NCBI GenBank assembly: GCA_902782665.1
Contig: CACZOA010000050.1
Span: 53,433 to 117,432 of the forward strand
Source: an uncultured Bacteroidales bacterium
GTDB taxonomy: Bacteria; Bacteroidota; Bacteroidia; Bacteroidales; Paludibacteraceae
Reading direction: 5' to 3'
DNA length: 64,000 nt
In this document: positions 26,727 to 35,854 of the stretch, piece after piece
How positions within the stretch are numbered: the stretch's first letter is position 1
How the letters are laid out: the number at the start of each line of letters is the position of its first letter
Notes under the pieces: generated by a model
Databases searched by the model: none
Seen by the model: the letters and a program-made list of their open reading frames with translations, nothing else
What the model was told of the DNA's origin: nothing
Position numbers and translations under genes: made by a program

Positions 26727-28616
26727 ATGAATATTAATATAGACATACTGAAAAACGACGAAAGATACAGAAAAGTTGATCAAATAATTGATATCCTTTT
26801 TTGTATCTCTTCTGCCATTTTTGCCTTTGCAATACCATTTCAATTCACATTCACACCATGGATTGCACATTGGTTTTTTGCTGTCATAATATTTAAATTT
26901 TATAATGTGCTGCGAAACAAAGAAAACTTAATTTCCTTAAATTTTAAGGATTCTATCGCTATTATTTCGCTTGGTGGTTTCGGGTTATGGGCTCTACTTA
27001 GTACATTTTGGAGTCTAAATCCTGAACATACCCACAAACTGGCAATAAATTGGCTGTCCTCATTGTTAATTATACCTGGCATATATATTTTTTCCAGCAA
27101 AAGACTTCCTATCACCCTAATGATGAAGGCGTATGTTTGTGGATGTACTGCCCTAATCATTTATATACTAACAGATTTGACAGAAACAGCACTAAATGGA
27201 AATATAAGATTTTACATTTGTGCTCGTTTAGAAATCATGAGACACATAGAGTCTGTATCGTATCATCATATTTACCTAGGATTTATTATTGCTGTTTCTC
27301 TTTTCATATCAGCTAAATTTCTTTTTAACTCCAAAACATCTCTATGGGGGAAAATATACTATACGACACATTCTATTCTTGCTTTATACCTATTGGCAAT
27401 TGACAATTCTCGTATAGTCACATTAGCTCTTTTCATATCAGCACTTTTATTTTTTGTTTGTCAAATAAATAAAAATAAGAAACTAGGTCTTTTAGTATTG
27501 GCCGTATTTATCATTCTTATCATAACCTTCATTGTATTTCCTACTAGATTAGGAGAAACCGTAATTAAAATTGCAGAAAACGGAGATGCAGATGATCCAA
27601 GATTTCACATATGGAAAGCTGTTCTGTCTGGACTTAAAGACGTGCCATTTTTAGGCTATGGATATTCCGCTGTAGATGATATTTATGCCAAATTGTTCCA
27701 AAAATCAGAATGCTGGTTTGCATTAAACAGTCACTATTCCACACATAATCAATTTATGGAAGCATTCTTTACACTTGGATACATCGGCCTTGCATTTATA
27801 GTGATGTTCCTCGCTGGAATAGTTATACTACTCAAAAAAAACAGATCCATATTATTGGCATCTATGCTCATTCTGCTTTTGGTGTCTATGATATTTGAAA
27901 TACCATTCTGTCATTGTTTTGCCATTCCTTTGCTAATTGCATGGTTTATATTCTGTTACTCAGACAAAACAGATATGGAAATAGAAATGCCAAAACATTC
28001 TTTTGCTATTCCTGCTATTGTCACAATTGTGTTCTCTGGAATAATAGCTGTTAATTCATATAAATCCGTAAATAAATACTCTTCTAAAGGTCAAATTGAA
28101 ACTACAGACTATAGTCAAAGAAAATTCACAAAAAAAGCTCTAAAGAAGAATAAGATTACGGATGAAAATATCGATATGATTATATATAAAGGAGAAAGTG
28201 GATCTGTTTATACACTTAAAGACCTTGCTTTAGACATGAGAGATTACGCTTTTACAAATACAACTGACACCCTTGTTTTCAGTACAGATTATTTTATCTC
28301 TGAAGATTTTAGTGCAGAAAAAATTCTAATGATTGCTCAACATAATTACTCTTATAAAAAAGTATCAGAAAAAGCATTAGATTTAACGAAAAGGAACTCA
28401 TGGGCATCTGACACTTTAATAATAAATCCCACATATACAAAAATAGTCAATTGTAAAACAAACCAAATAGAAATAAGACATACCAAAGCCACAACTAACA
28501 GAGTGCTTATACAGACGGAATTGCACAATGCTAAAACATTCAGTGATTTACGTGGATATGCGTTATTTAAGAACATGAAGATTGAACCTCTTCACAAACA
28601 TCATAATAAACAATGA
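26727..28616 (+). CDS. O-antigen ligase/polymerase-like membrane protein
   Basis: A 629-aa inner-membrane protein with about 11-12 helices in residues 1-440 and a large polar C-terminal part. The Wzy_C-type periplasmic loop is recognisable: DPRFHIWKAVLSGLKDVPFLGYG followed by HYSTHNQFMEAFFTLGYIGL, with the key H and R positions of WaaL/Wzy proteins. It polymerises or ligates lipid-linked glycan. The tail (about 440-629) has no known domain and is longer than in classical WaaL. It is 5 bases after the M23 gene and overlaps the DUF5672 gene by 4. Confidence 0.85.
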   Translation: MNINIDILKNDERYRKVDQIIDILFCISSAIFAFAIPFQFTFTPWIAHWFFAVIIFKFYNVLRNKENLISLNFKDSIAIISLGGFGLWALLSTFWSLNPEHTHKLAINWLSSLLIIPGIYIFSSKRLPITLMMKAYVCGCTALIIYILTDLTETALNGNIRFYICARLEIMRHIESVSYHHIYLGFIIAVSLFISAKFLFNSKTSLWGKIYYTTHSILALYLLAIDNSRIVTLALFISALLFFVCQINKNKKLGLLVLAVFIILIITFIVFPTRLGETVIKIAENGDADDPRFHIWKAVLSGLKDVPFLGYGYSAVDDIYAKLFQKSECWFALNSHYSTHNQFMEAFFTLGYIGLAFIVMFLAGIVILLKKNRSILLASMLILLLVSMIFEIPFCHCFAIPLLIAWFIFCYSDKTDMEIEMPKHSFAIPAIVTIVFSGIIAVNSYKSVNKYSSKGQIETTDYSQRKFTKKALKKNKITDENIDMIIYKGESGSVYTLKDLALDMRDYAFTNTTDTLVFSTDYFISEDFSAEKILMIAQHNYSYKKVSEKALDLTKRNSWASDTLIINPTYTKIVNCKTNQIEIRHTKATTNRVLIQTELHNAKTFSDLRGYALFKNMKIEPLHKHHNKQ

Positions 28617-29395
28617 TAAAGAAGAGTGAAATAGCTATTGTTGTACCAATATACAAATTGCCTCTTTCATCAGATGACAAGATTTGTTTGAATCAACTTT
28701 TTAAAGTTATGATTGGTTATGACATCTTTGCTATATATCCAGAATCACTTGACATGACGGAGGTTTGTAGAGAATATCCTCTTATGATCAAACATCAAAT
28801 GGAAAATTTCCATTTCAGTAGTTTAAGATCATACAATAAGCTTGTGCTATCTAGTCGTTTTTATGACGCATTCTCAAGCTATAAATATATCTTAATAAAC
28901 CAATTGGACACATATATTTTCAGCGATGAACTCTGCAAATGGACTAACTTTGGATTCGATTATGTGGGAGCTCCATTTGTTCCAGACAAAGACAAATATT
29001 GGAGCTGTTTAAGACGTCTATGGTGCAAACTTAATTTTGCTCTTCATCGTTATAGAGGTACTGATCCTCACCACAGCCAATGGTATCAGGTTGGAAATGG
29101 TGGTCTTTGTTTAAGAAAAGTAAGTAAATTTCAAGAGATAACCCAAAAATATAGGCAACAAATTGAAATTGATTTGTCCGATGAAAAGGACTTTTATCCT
29201 GAAGATCTTTGGTTGTCTTTTGAACTTAAAGGAAACGATAAATTGAAAAAGCCTGATTGGAAAACTGCTTTACAATTCAGTATCGAATGCTCTCCGCAAA
29301 AATGTATAGACATGATCGGAGGCAAACTTCCTTTTGGAACCCACGCATGGACATTAGATAGACATAGACCATTTTGGCAAAATTTCATAAAATAG
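28613..29395 (+). CDS. DUF5672 family protein, probable glycosyltransferase
   Basis: A 260-aa soluble protein resembling DUF5672. Features are the N-terminal IAIVVPIYKLPLSSDD, the tract SYKYILINQLDTYIFSDEL with a DxY in the place of a DxD metal site, FDYVGAPFV, and the C-terminal VGNGGLCLRKVSKF and FGTHAWTLDRHRPFW. The pattern is GT-A-like, so transfer of a sugar from a nucleotide donor is inferred. It overlaps the ligase gene start-to-stop, with the next GT4 gene 8 bases downstream. Confidence 0.82.
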   Translation: MIKKSEIAIVVPIYKLPLSSDDKICLNQLFKVMIGYDIFAIYPESLDMTEVCREYPLMIKHQMENFHFSSLRSYNKLVLSSRFYDAFSSYKYILINQLDTYIFSDELCKWTNFGFDYVGAPFVPDKDKYWSCLRRLWCKLNFALHRYRGTDPHHSQWYQVGNGGLCLRKVSKFQEITQKYRQQIEIDLSDEKDFYPEDLWLSFELKGNDKLKKPDWKTALQFSIECSPQKCIDMIGGKLPFGTHAWTLDRHRPFWQNFIK

Positions 29396-29403
29396 GATAG
29401 GAT

Positions 29404-30486
29404 ATGAAAAAGGAAATACTTATTGATCTTATGGACCTTGATGATCATTCAGGATTTGGGGAAATTGAAAGAATGTATGCCAACATTTTTTCAAAATTAG
29501 ATATACCTGATATGCACTTCAATTTTCTTGTCAGAGACAGACAAATGAACGCATATGGAGACAAAGTAGGTTATCTAAAGCACAGATCTATTTACAAAGT
29601 TTTTCCTTTCCTTATATTTCGTCATTTCGACCTTTGGCATTCCGTACACCAACTATATCGTGATTGTCCGCACAATAAATCCACAAAGCGTATTCTGACA
29701 ATACATGATCTCAACTTCCTTTACGAGAAGAATGAGAAAAAAGCAAAAAAATATTTGAATGCAGTTTGTGAAAGAATCAATAATGCACATCATCTTGTTG
29801 CCATTTCCAACTTTGCTAAAAAGGAAGTGCTCAACAATTGTGTAATAAAGGGAGAAAAACCTTTCGATGTTATACTTAATGGTGTACGCGATACCAGCAA
29901 CGACAAAAGGACAAAACCCTCATTCATCAAACCCGACAAAAAATTTCTTTGTGCAGTCGGAGCTGTAAGAGAGAAAAAAAACATCCACGTTCTTCTGGAT
30001 ATGATGAAATTCCTTCCAGAATACGAACTTTATGTATGTGGAAGCACAAGCGGAGAATATGCACAAAAACTTAAAGATAGAGTCATAAATGAAAAAATTG
30101 ACAACGTCACAATCACTGGCATAATAACAGACGAAGAGAAGAATTGGCTTTATGCAAACATGGAGGCTTTAATGTTTCCAAGCCGCCTTGAAGGATTCGG
30201 GTTACCTATAATTGAAGCCATGCATTTCGAAAAAGCGGTCTTTTCATCGCCTTATTCTTCTCTACCAGAAATTTGCTCCACTCATGCCTATGTATGGAAC
30301 AAACTTGACCCTGAATATATGGCGACGTTGGTCCGTGAAAAAATAGTTGAATTTTACGCTGATTCAAGCCGTGCTGAAGCAGAAAAAGAATATGCCAACT
30401 CATACTCTTACGAGCGTCATATAAAGGCGTATATCACCCTTTATAGGAAAATGTTGGGATTACCTGAAATTGAAATAACTTTATAA
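29404..30486 (+). CDS. Family 4 glycosyltransferase (second copy)
   Basis: A 360-aa GT-B enzyme, the last gene of the glycan operon. Motifs are LTIHDLNFLYEKNEKKAKKY, FLCAVGAVREKKNIHVLLDM and the C-terminal MFPSRLEGFGLPIIEAMHFE with its E-x7-E pair. It resembles mannosyltransferase-like GT4 enzymes. A hairpin terminator follows 12 bases after the stop. Confidence 0.92.
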   Translation: MKKEILIDLMDLDDHSGFGEIERMYANIFSKLDIPDMHFNFLVRDRQMNAYGDKVGYLKHRSIYKVFPFLIFRHFDLWHSVHQLYRDCPHNKSTKRILTIHDLNFLYEKNEKKAKKYLNAVCERINNAHHLVAISNFAKKEVLNNCVIKGEKPFDVILNGVRDTSNDKRTKPSFIKPDKKFLCAVGAVREKKNIHVLLDMMKFLPEYELYVCGSTSGEYAQKLKDRVINEKIDNVTITGIITDEEKNWLYANMEALMFPSRLEGFGLPIIEAMHFEKAVFSSPYSSLPEICSTHAYVWNKLDPEYMATLVREKIVEFYADSSRAEAEKEYANSYSYERHIKAYITLYRKMLGLPEIEITL

Positions 30487-30498
30487 CTATAACAAAAA

Positions 30499-30519
30499 GG
30501 GCAGGATTTTATCCTGCCC
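30499..30519. terminator. Bidirectional terminator between converging operons
   Basis: GGGCAGGAT and ATCCTGCCC form a perfect 9-pair stem with a TTT loop. Five A precede it (a T-run for leftward transcripts) and it lies between the glycan operon and the convergent 563-aa gene. Confidence 0.85.
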
Positions 30520-30545
30520 TACTCTATTCAATATTTGTTTCTTCT

Positions 30546-32237
30546 CTACTGTTCTCTTTTACGTCTCTGAATAATCGCAAGTTCATTGAGTGCGAATTCC
30601 TTAGAATCTTCCACATCTAAAAGCTTCTTCAATATTGCTTCCGCTTTTCCATACTCTCCCATATCTATCAAAACATACGAAAGTCGACGCTGTAAAAAAT
30701 GATAATGAGCTATCATACGTTCATTTCCTTCAAACTGACTCCTACTCTCTTCAAACTTCTGTATAACATTATCAAGAAGAGACAATGTGCGGAAATCTCC
30801 ACGACTGACAAGACAATTGATGTATTCCTCATGATCTATTATTCTATCCAATCCTACGCGAGACACATCAAGATAGAAATATGCCATTTCTGGATTATTC
30901 AGATCAAGGTAGCAATATCCTATTAAGAAAGCAACATGATAAAAAAGCCATCTTTCATTCTCACCTTTATCCATGTGACGAGACTTCTCCATCAACTCAT
31001 AAGAATGTTTGAAATATGACAGAGCGTCAAGCGTACGTCTTGCATCACAATACTTATTTGCCCAATAGAGTTCGTAGCCTATCACACTATTCTCACTGAA
31101 GAAGATCGCACGTTGAGCATCAGTTAATTCATCTTCTTTACCAGACATTACTTTATCTTCCGCATCTGCCTGCATAAATACGAATTCATCGATTTTTTCT
31201 TTGCTTGTACGAGTATCCACACCTAACAAAAGTGTATGAGCCTGCATCTCTGATTCGACAGAATGTTTCGCAGTTTCTCCCTGAGGAGGTAGTACAGAAG
31301 ATGCACGAACAAGCACAACATCCTTTGTCTCCGATTCCACCCTAAGATGAATTGTGAGAATATTTCCAAAAGAATTATCGTCCTCGTCGCTTTTCAAGTA
31401 GACGAGAATTGTTGCCGCCATACGTGATACCTCTACATTGCCTTCCTCTGAATAATCCACGACAGGTGATAGTATCAATTTTTTCTTGATTTCATCGATG
31501 TTTTCTATCCTCTGAACATCATCACCAATGATCTCAAGCATTGCCACAGAGTCTATATAGATATCAAATATCTCTTTCAAATATGACTCCAAAGTTACAT
31601 ACGGTTCAACAGTATATCGTCCTCGCTTAAACGGATTTTGTGTGTCATGTGACAACTCCTTTTCTCTAAGCAATTGTGTCTTCCTATAATTGCATAGTTT
31701 AGCATACTCGTCCTCATTCTGTTCATCAATCTCCGCCTCATTCATATACTCCTTCAATTTGTCGACAGCATGACGGCTAGAACGGAAAATCTCCGCAAAA
31801 ATCGACTGAAGAAAATCCTTATAATCAGGTAATGTGGTGAAAAGAGGGACTGTTGATATTATATCCAGATGAACAGAATCCTCCGTCGTTCCAGCTATAA
31901 ACTTTACTGGATGAAGAAATCCATTTAATTTGTTGCATACCTCCGCATAAAGAGATGCATATTCCAAGTTGTCAGAAGCGATACCAGGGAAAATAATATG
32001 TGAGAAACGAGCACTATTATAAACATACGTCACAAAATGTCCACCTTGATATTCATATTCAAAAATAGAACCATCCTTTTCATCCATTTTTTCTATTTTG
32101 TACTCAATGGGAAAAGAACTCAACACATTTGAAAAAAGCTGAACAGATGTCAGTTTATCTTGTTCGTTGGAATTATCATTTGTCTTGTTACCTGAATCGT
32201 TGGAAAATACATTCTTTACTTTATCGAAGATACTCAT
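30546..32237 (-). CDS. Unknown 563-aa cytoplasmic protein with C-terminal TPR-like helices
   Basis: No function is recognised. The ATG at 32235-32237 begins MSIFDKVKNVFSNDSG; an earlier in-frame ATG (32261) lies inside the terminator of the previous gene. Residues 35-170 look like an alpha/beta chaperone-type domain, 170-370 contain a second beta-rich region (VEVSRMAATILVYLKSDEDD), and 375-563 are helical with TPR-like spacing (DALSYFKHSYELMEKSR, NPEMAYFYLDVSR, YGKAEAILKKLL). There is no signal peptide or membrane helix. It is monocistronic, with terminators on both sides. Confidence 0.7.
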   Translation of the reverse strand: MSIFDKVKNVFSNDSGNKTNDNSNEQDKLTSVQLFSNVLSSFPIEYKIEKMDEKDGSIFEYEYQGGHFVTYVYNSARFSHIIFPGIASDNLEYASLYAEVCNKLNGFLHPVKFIAGTTEDSVHLDIISTVPLFTTLPDYKDFLQSIFAEIFRSSRHAVDKLKEYMNEAEIDEQNEDEYAKLCNYRKTQLLREKELSHDTQNPFKRGRYTVEPYVTLESYLKEIFDIYIDSVAMLEIIGDDVQRIENIDEIKKKLILSPVVDYSEEGNVEVSRMAATILVYLKSDEDDNSFGNILTIHLRVESETKDVVLVRASSVLPPQGETAKHSVESEMQAHTLLLGVDTRTSKEKIDEFVFMQADAEDKVMSGKEDELTDAQRAIFFSENSVIGYELYWANKYCDARRTLDALSYFKHSYELMEKSRHMDKGENERWLFYHVAFLIGYCYLDLNNPEMAYFYLDVSRVGLDRIIDHEEYINCLVSRGDFRTLSLLDNVIQKFEESRSQFEGNERMIAHYHFLQRRLSYVLIDMGEYGKAEAILKKLLDVEDSKEFALNELAIIQRRKREQ

Positions 32238-32261
32238 AAACGTATTGGTTGGTATGAACAT

Positions 32262-32290
32262 AAAAAGTCGGCACCAAAATAAGTGCCGAC
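32262..32290 (-). terminator. Intrinsic terminator of pyrE-SRPBCC
   Basis: On the minus strand GTCGGCAC and GTGCCGAC form an 8-pair stem with an eight-base loop followed by five T. Confidence 0.85.
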
Positions 32291-32309
32291 ATATTTCATT
32301 TCTTCTTTT

Positions 32310-32729
32310 TTACTTGATTTGACTGTAAGGCAACTTTGCAATCGCATCTGCTACTTTGTCTATTCCTTGTTCCAACATTCCACCTATCATACTCTTTAAC
32401 ATAAAGTTCAGGTCGACCTTAAGAGTAAGTCTGATTGCAGACTGTGTAGGAGAAACCTCCTTAATCTGAGCCCACATCTTGAATGCCATCGGTGAATTCA
32501 CAGATTCATATACAACTGTGTTGTTTGGTTCACGCGATGTGATCTTTACAGATGCAGATCCAAATGGTGAAACAGAAAAAGAACAAGTATCAGTAGTCGT
32601 CTGAAGATCCTGCACTTTGCTTTCAATCCTGCTCTTAATGCGTTGAATATTATTCATATCACTCAACACATTGAACACTTGTTCAGCAGAACCTTGAGCT
32701 GCCTTTACTCCACTAACGTATGACTCCAT
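32310..32729 (-). CDS. SRPBCC (START-like) family protein
   Basis: A 139-aa single-domain hydrophobic-pocket fold protein. It begins MESYVSGVKAAQGSAEQVFN, with the helix-grip pattern MNNIQRIKSRI, SFSVSPFGSASVKI, NTVVYES and the long C-terminal helix MIGGMLEQGIDKVADAIAKL. Such proteins bind lipids or other small hydrophobic molecules; the ligand is unknown. The ATG at 32727-32729 lies 5 bases after the pyrE stop, and an upstream in-frame start would overlap pyrE. A pyrE neighbour of this kind is common in Bacteroidales. Confidence 0.85.
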   Translation of the reverse strand: MESYVSGVKAAQGSAEQVFNVLSDMNNIQRIKSRIESKVQDLQTTTDTCSFSVSPFGSASVKITSREPNNTVVYESVNSPMAFKMWAQIKEVSPTQSAIRLTLKVDLNFMLKSMIGGMLEQGIDKVADAIAKLPYSQIK

Positions 32730-32734
32730 ATATA

Positions 32735-33367
32735 TTAAATCTTCCAGTTTGCTGGATCTTTTCTCCACTCCTGCAATGTGGCACGGTCAGACTCAGTGAT
32801 GTAATCAGTATCAACCAAATGCGACAACACAGCCTCATAATTAGACAACGTTGTTAGCTGTACACCAGCCTCCTTGAATTTTTGCTCAGCAAGAGGGAAT
32901 CCGTATGTGAAAATTGCAACCATACCTACAACTTCACATCCATCCTTACGCAATGCCTCAACAGCCTTCAAAGAACTGCCTCCAGTTGAAATCAAATCCT
33001 CAACAACTACTACTTTCTGACCTGGCTTAAGATCGCCCTCTATAAGGTTCTCCAATCCATGATCCTTCGGTGCCGAACGTACATATACGAATGGCAATCC
33101 TAATTCATCCGCAACCATTGCTCCCTGTGCTATAGCACCAGTTGCAACTCCTGCAACAACGTCTACATCATCATATGTCTCACGAATAATTCTTGCGATC
33201 TCTATCTTGATTAATGTACGTACGTCAGGATAAGACAATGTCTTTCTGTTGTCACAATATATTGGGGATTTCCAACCGCTTGCCCAAGTAAATGGATTAG
33301 AAGGTTGTACCTTGATTGCTTTTACCTTCAAAAGCTTTTCAGCTACCAAATTTTCAACGCTCTTCAT
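32735..33367 (-). CDS. pyrE: Orotate phosphoribosyltransferase
   Basis: A 210-aa enzyme that makes orotidine monophosphate from orotate and PRPP in pyrimidine synthesis. The PRPP-binding motif VVVEDLISTGGSSLKAVEAL (about 118-137) is intact. FTWASGWKSPIYCDNRKTLS near the start is the conserved orotate/PRPP region, and RSAPKDHGL is the flexible catalytic loop. A -7 box lies about 30 bases upstream of the ATG. It is co-transcribed with the SRPBCC gene. Confidence 0.96.
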   Translation of the reverse strand: MKSVENLVAEKLLKVKAIKVQPSNPFTWASGWKSPIYCDNRKTLSYPDVRTLIKIEIARIIRETYDDVDVVAGVATGAIAQGAMVADELGLPFVYVRSAPKDHGLENLIEGDLKPGQKVVVVEDLISTGGSSLKAVEALRKDGCEVVGMVAIFTYGFPLAEQKFKEAGVQLTTLSNYEAVLSHLVDTDYITESDRATLQEWRKDPANWKI

Positions 33368-33395
33368 AATTTCTCACTATTTTACAATTATGATA

Positions 33396-33403
33396 CAAAG
33401 GTA
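33396..33403 (-). promoter_or_regulatory. -7 box for pyrE
   Basis: TACCTTTG on the minus strand is a perfect TAnnTTTG, 28 bases above the ATG. No clear -33 box was found. Confidence 0.45.
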
Positions 33404-33481
33404 GTAATTTGCTTTTTGTTATAATGAATATAACGCTCTATTTTTTTATTGCTATGCAACACAAAAAGAAATTACTACAAA

Positions 33482-33508
33482 AAGAGACGCCAATAAATTA
33501 CGTCTCTT
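33482..33508 (-). terminator. Intrinsic terminator after aroA
   Basis: AAGAGACG and CGTCTCTT pair around an 11-base loop; on the minus strand the stem runs into five T. It ends the seven-gene run from dut. Confidence 0.8.
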
Positions 33509-33523
33509 CATAATTCCATTATA

Positions 33524-34756
33524 CTATTCTATTCTTATTCCTTCAATTTTTCCAAACTCTTTCCAATAGTCTGGATATGATTTCGAAACCACTTCAGGCT
33601 CATTCACCAAAAATGGTGCATGACATAACACAATAGGAGCAAATGCCATGGCCATTCTGTGATCTTTATATGTATCGACGGAAAGATTGGCGTCTTCATC
33701 GCATTTTTTTCCATTCCATTCCAAGCTTCCCTCTTCTGGCTCGGTAAGTATATAACCAAATTTTTTCAGTTCTTGTTGTAAAGCTAGAATTCTGTTTGTC
33801 TCCTTTATTTTCAAACTCTTCAAACCCGTGAACCTAAATTTACGGTTCAACACACAACAAGTGACAACCACTGTCTGTGCCAAATCAGGACAATCAATGA
33901 AATCCCATTCAAACACATCGGGCTCATCTTTTATTTCATCCTTACGAAGCTTTACACCTCCGTCAACAAACTCTGTGGAAACTCCTAAATGAGAAAAAAT
34001 ATCTCCCAACACTCCGTCTCCTTGCATTGTATTCTCAAAAAGAGCAGGAAGAAATATTTCATCAACATCAGCCAATGCTGCTATCTGAAACCAATATGAA
34101 GCTCCTGTCCAATCCGATTCGACGGTGTAATCAATCGGTTTATATTTTGTTGGTTTAATTTCTATTATATTTCCAGAAAATGAGGCATCCGCTCCAAACT
34201 GGTTCATAATCCACAAAGTAAGATTGATATATGGCACAGAAGCTACTCCATTCAACAGATGAATGCGTAATCCTTTCTTCAACATCGGTGCGATCATCAT
34301 CAGAGCAGATATATATTGGCTGCTTACACTTCCATCTATCTCAACATCACCACCCTCAATCTCTTTTCCACGTATTTTTAACGGAGGGAATCCTTCATTC
34401 TCAGCATACTCTATATCCGCACCTATGGAACGCAACGCATCTACAAGAATCTGTATCGGACGCTCCTTCATGCGCTGTGAGCCCGTGATTGTCCACTCTC
34501 CCGGCTGAATACTCAAGTATGCGGTAAGAAAACGCATAGATGTGCCAGCAGCACCAATATCAACAAGATGTGAATCAGACGTCAAAGCCTTCACCATAAC
34601 ATCTGTATCATCACACTTGGCAAGATTAGCAACATTCTTGTTGCTTCCAGAAAGAGCATTGATGATAAGCACACGATTACTTATACTTTTTGACGCCGGC
34701 AATTCAAATCTGCCAGAAATACACCCTTTATGATTATATTCTATCTTATAACTCAT
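33524..34756 (-). CDS. aroA: 3-phosphoshikimate 1-carboxyvinyltransferase (EPSP synthase)
   Basis: A 410-aa enzyme joining shikimate 3-phosphate and phosphoenolpyruvate in chorismate synthesis. Motifs are LPASKSISNRVLIINALSG (substrate Lys/Ser/Arg), DIGAAGTSMRFLTAYLS (PEP loop; classic GNAGTAxR reads GAAGTSMR), GSVSSQYISALMM, and DTYKDHRMAMAFAP. The Bacteroidales type is slightly shorter than the 427-residue E. coli protein. It is 12 bases downstream of aroB. Confidence 0.95.
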   Translation of the reverse strand: MSYKIEYNHKGCISGRFELPASKSISNRVLIINALSGSNKNVANLAKCDDTDVMVKALTSDSHLVDIGAAGTSMRFLTAYLSIQPGEWTITGSQRMKERPIQILVDALRSIGADIEYAENEGFPPLKIRGKEIEGGDVEIDGSVSSQYISALMMIAPMLKKGLRIHLLNGVASVPYINLTLWIMNQFGADASFSGNIIEIKPTKYKPIDYTVESDWTGASYWFQIAALADVDEIFLPALFENTMQGDGVLGDIFSHLGVSTEFVDGGVKLRKDEIKDEPDVFEWDFIDCPDLAQTVVVTCCVLNRKFRFTGLKSLKIKETNRILALQQELKKFGYILTEPEEGSLEWNGKKCDEDANLSVDTYKDHRMAMAFAPIVLCHAPFLVNEPEVVSKSYPDYWKEFGKIEGIRIE

Positions 34757-34768
34757 TTGTCATAATAC

Positions 34769-35833
34769 TTATGCAAGACCTACTGTCTCTCTATAGAAAT
34801 CAAGTGAATCAAGAATATCTTTTTTGGAAACAGCAACATTTATCTCGATTTCACCGATGTTTTTAAGCAAAGAGAACAGTATTCTTCCGTCACCTTCATT
34901 CTTCTTGTCATGTGTCATCAGATCATAAAGATGATCATAGATATCACATTTTATAGGCAATGCCCCATAATTTTCCTTTATCATTCTTACAGCTGTAGAC
35001 AATATCTCTTTAGGGAAACCAAGAAGTTTATACGACAAATAAAGTTCCGAAATCATACCCCATGCCACCGCATAACCGTGAAGCACTGGCTTGCCAGTTT
35101 CCATCGCATAACTCTCAAAAGCATGGCCAACAGTATGTCCGAAATTCAACACTTTACGCAAACCTTTCTCCGTAGGGTCGATTTCAACAACTTTTTCCTT
35201 AACTGAAATTGATTCAAGAAGCAATTCTGACAAACGATTGTAGTCAACATTTTCCAAATCAAAAGAAAGAATGTTTTTCCAAATCTCTTTATTAGAAATC
35301 AAACCATGTTTAATCATCTCAGCGTAACCAGAACGAAGATTTACTGCGTCAAGAGTACGGAAAAAATCCGCATTAATCACCACACTCTTACTTGAGTTGA
35401 TAACACCGATCTCATTCTTCAATCCACCAAAATTAATGCCAGTCTTGCCGCCAACAGCTGCATCAACAGCGCCAAGCAAAGTAGTAGGGACATTCACGTA
35501 TTCCATACCTCTTTTGAATGTTGAAGCAGCAAAACCTCCTAGGTCAGTGACCATTCCACCGCCTAAATTAATCATAAGCGACTTACGAGTAGCTCCATTC
35601 TTCTGCAAAGAAGTCCATACGCTTGCAAGGCTTTCCAATGTTTTATGGTCGTCGTTTGCCTTGATTTCTATCACCGTCACCTTGCTAAAAAATTCATCTT
35701 CCATGAATTTAGGCAGACATAACTTGCGAGTGTTCTCGTCTACCAAAAAGAAGACTCCATTAGCGGAACGTCCATCACATTCCTTACGTAAATCCTCAAC
35801 AAGATTCTGAGTGATATATACCTTTTGATTCAT
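34769..35833 (-). CDS. aroB: 3-dehydroquinate synthase
   Basis: A 354-aa NAD- and zinc-dependent enzyme, second step of the shikimate pathway. The glycine-rich NAD motif GGGMVTDLGGFAASTFKRG, the region VPTTLLGAVDAAVGGKTGIN, the zinc ligands in RSGYAEMIKHGLI and LNFGHTVGHAFES (His pair), and LHGYAVAWGM are all intact. It sits between the Wzz-like gene (21 bases) and aroA (12 bases). Confidence 0.96.
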   Translation of the reverse strand: MNQKVYITQNLVEDLRKECDGRSANGVFFLVDENTRKLCLPKFMEDEFFSKVTVIEIKANDDHKTLESLASVWTSLQKNGATRKSLMINLGGGMVTDLGGFAASTFKRGMEYVNVPTTLLGAVDAAVGGKTGINFGGLKNEIGVINSSKSVVINADFFRTLDAVNLRSGYAEMIKHGLISNKEIWKNILSFDLENVDYNRLSELLLESISVKEKVVEIDPTEKGLRKVLNFGHTVGHAFESYAMETGKPVLHGYAVAWGMISELYLSYKLLGFPKEILSTAVRMIKENYGALPIKCDIYDHLYDLMTHDKKNEGDGRILFSLLKNIGEIEINVAVSKKDILDSLDFYRETVGLA

Positions 35834-35854
35834 CTCTTTAGTATTATCTGGATT

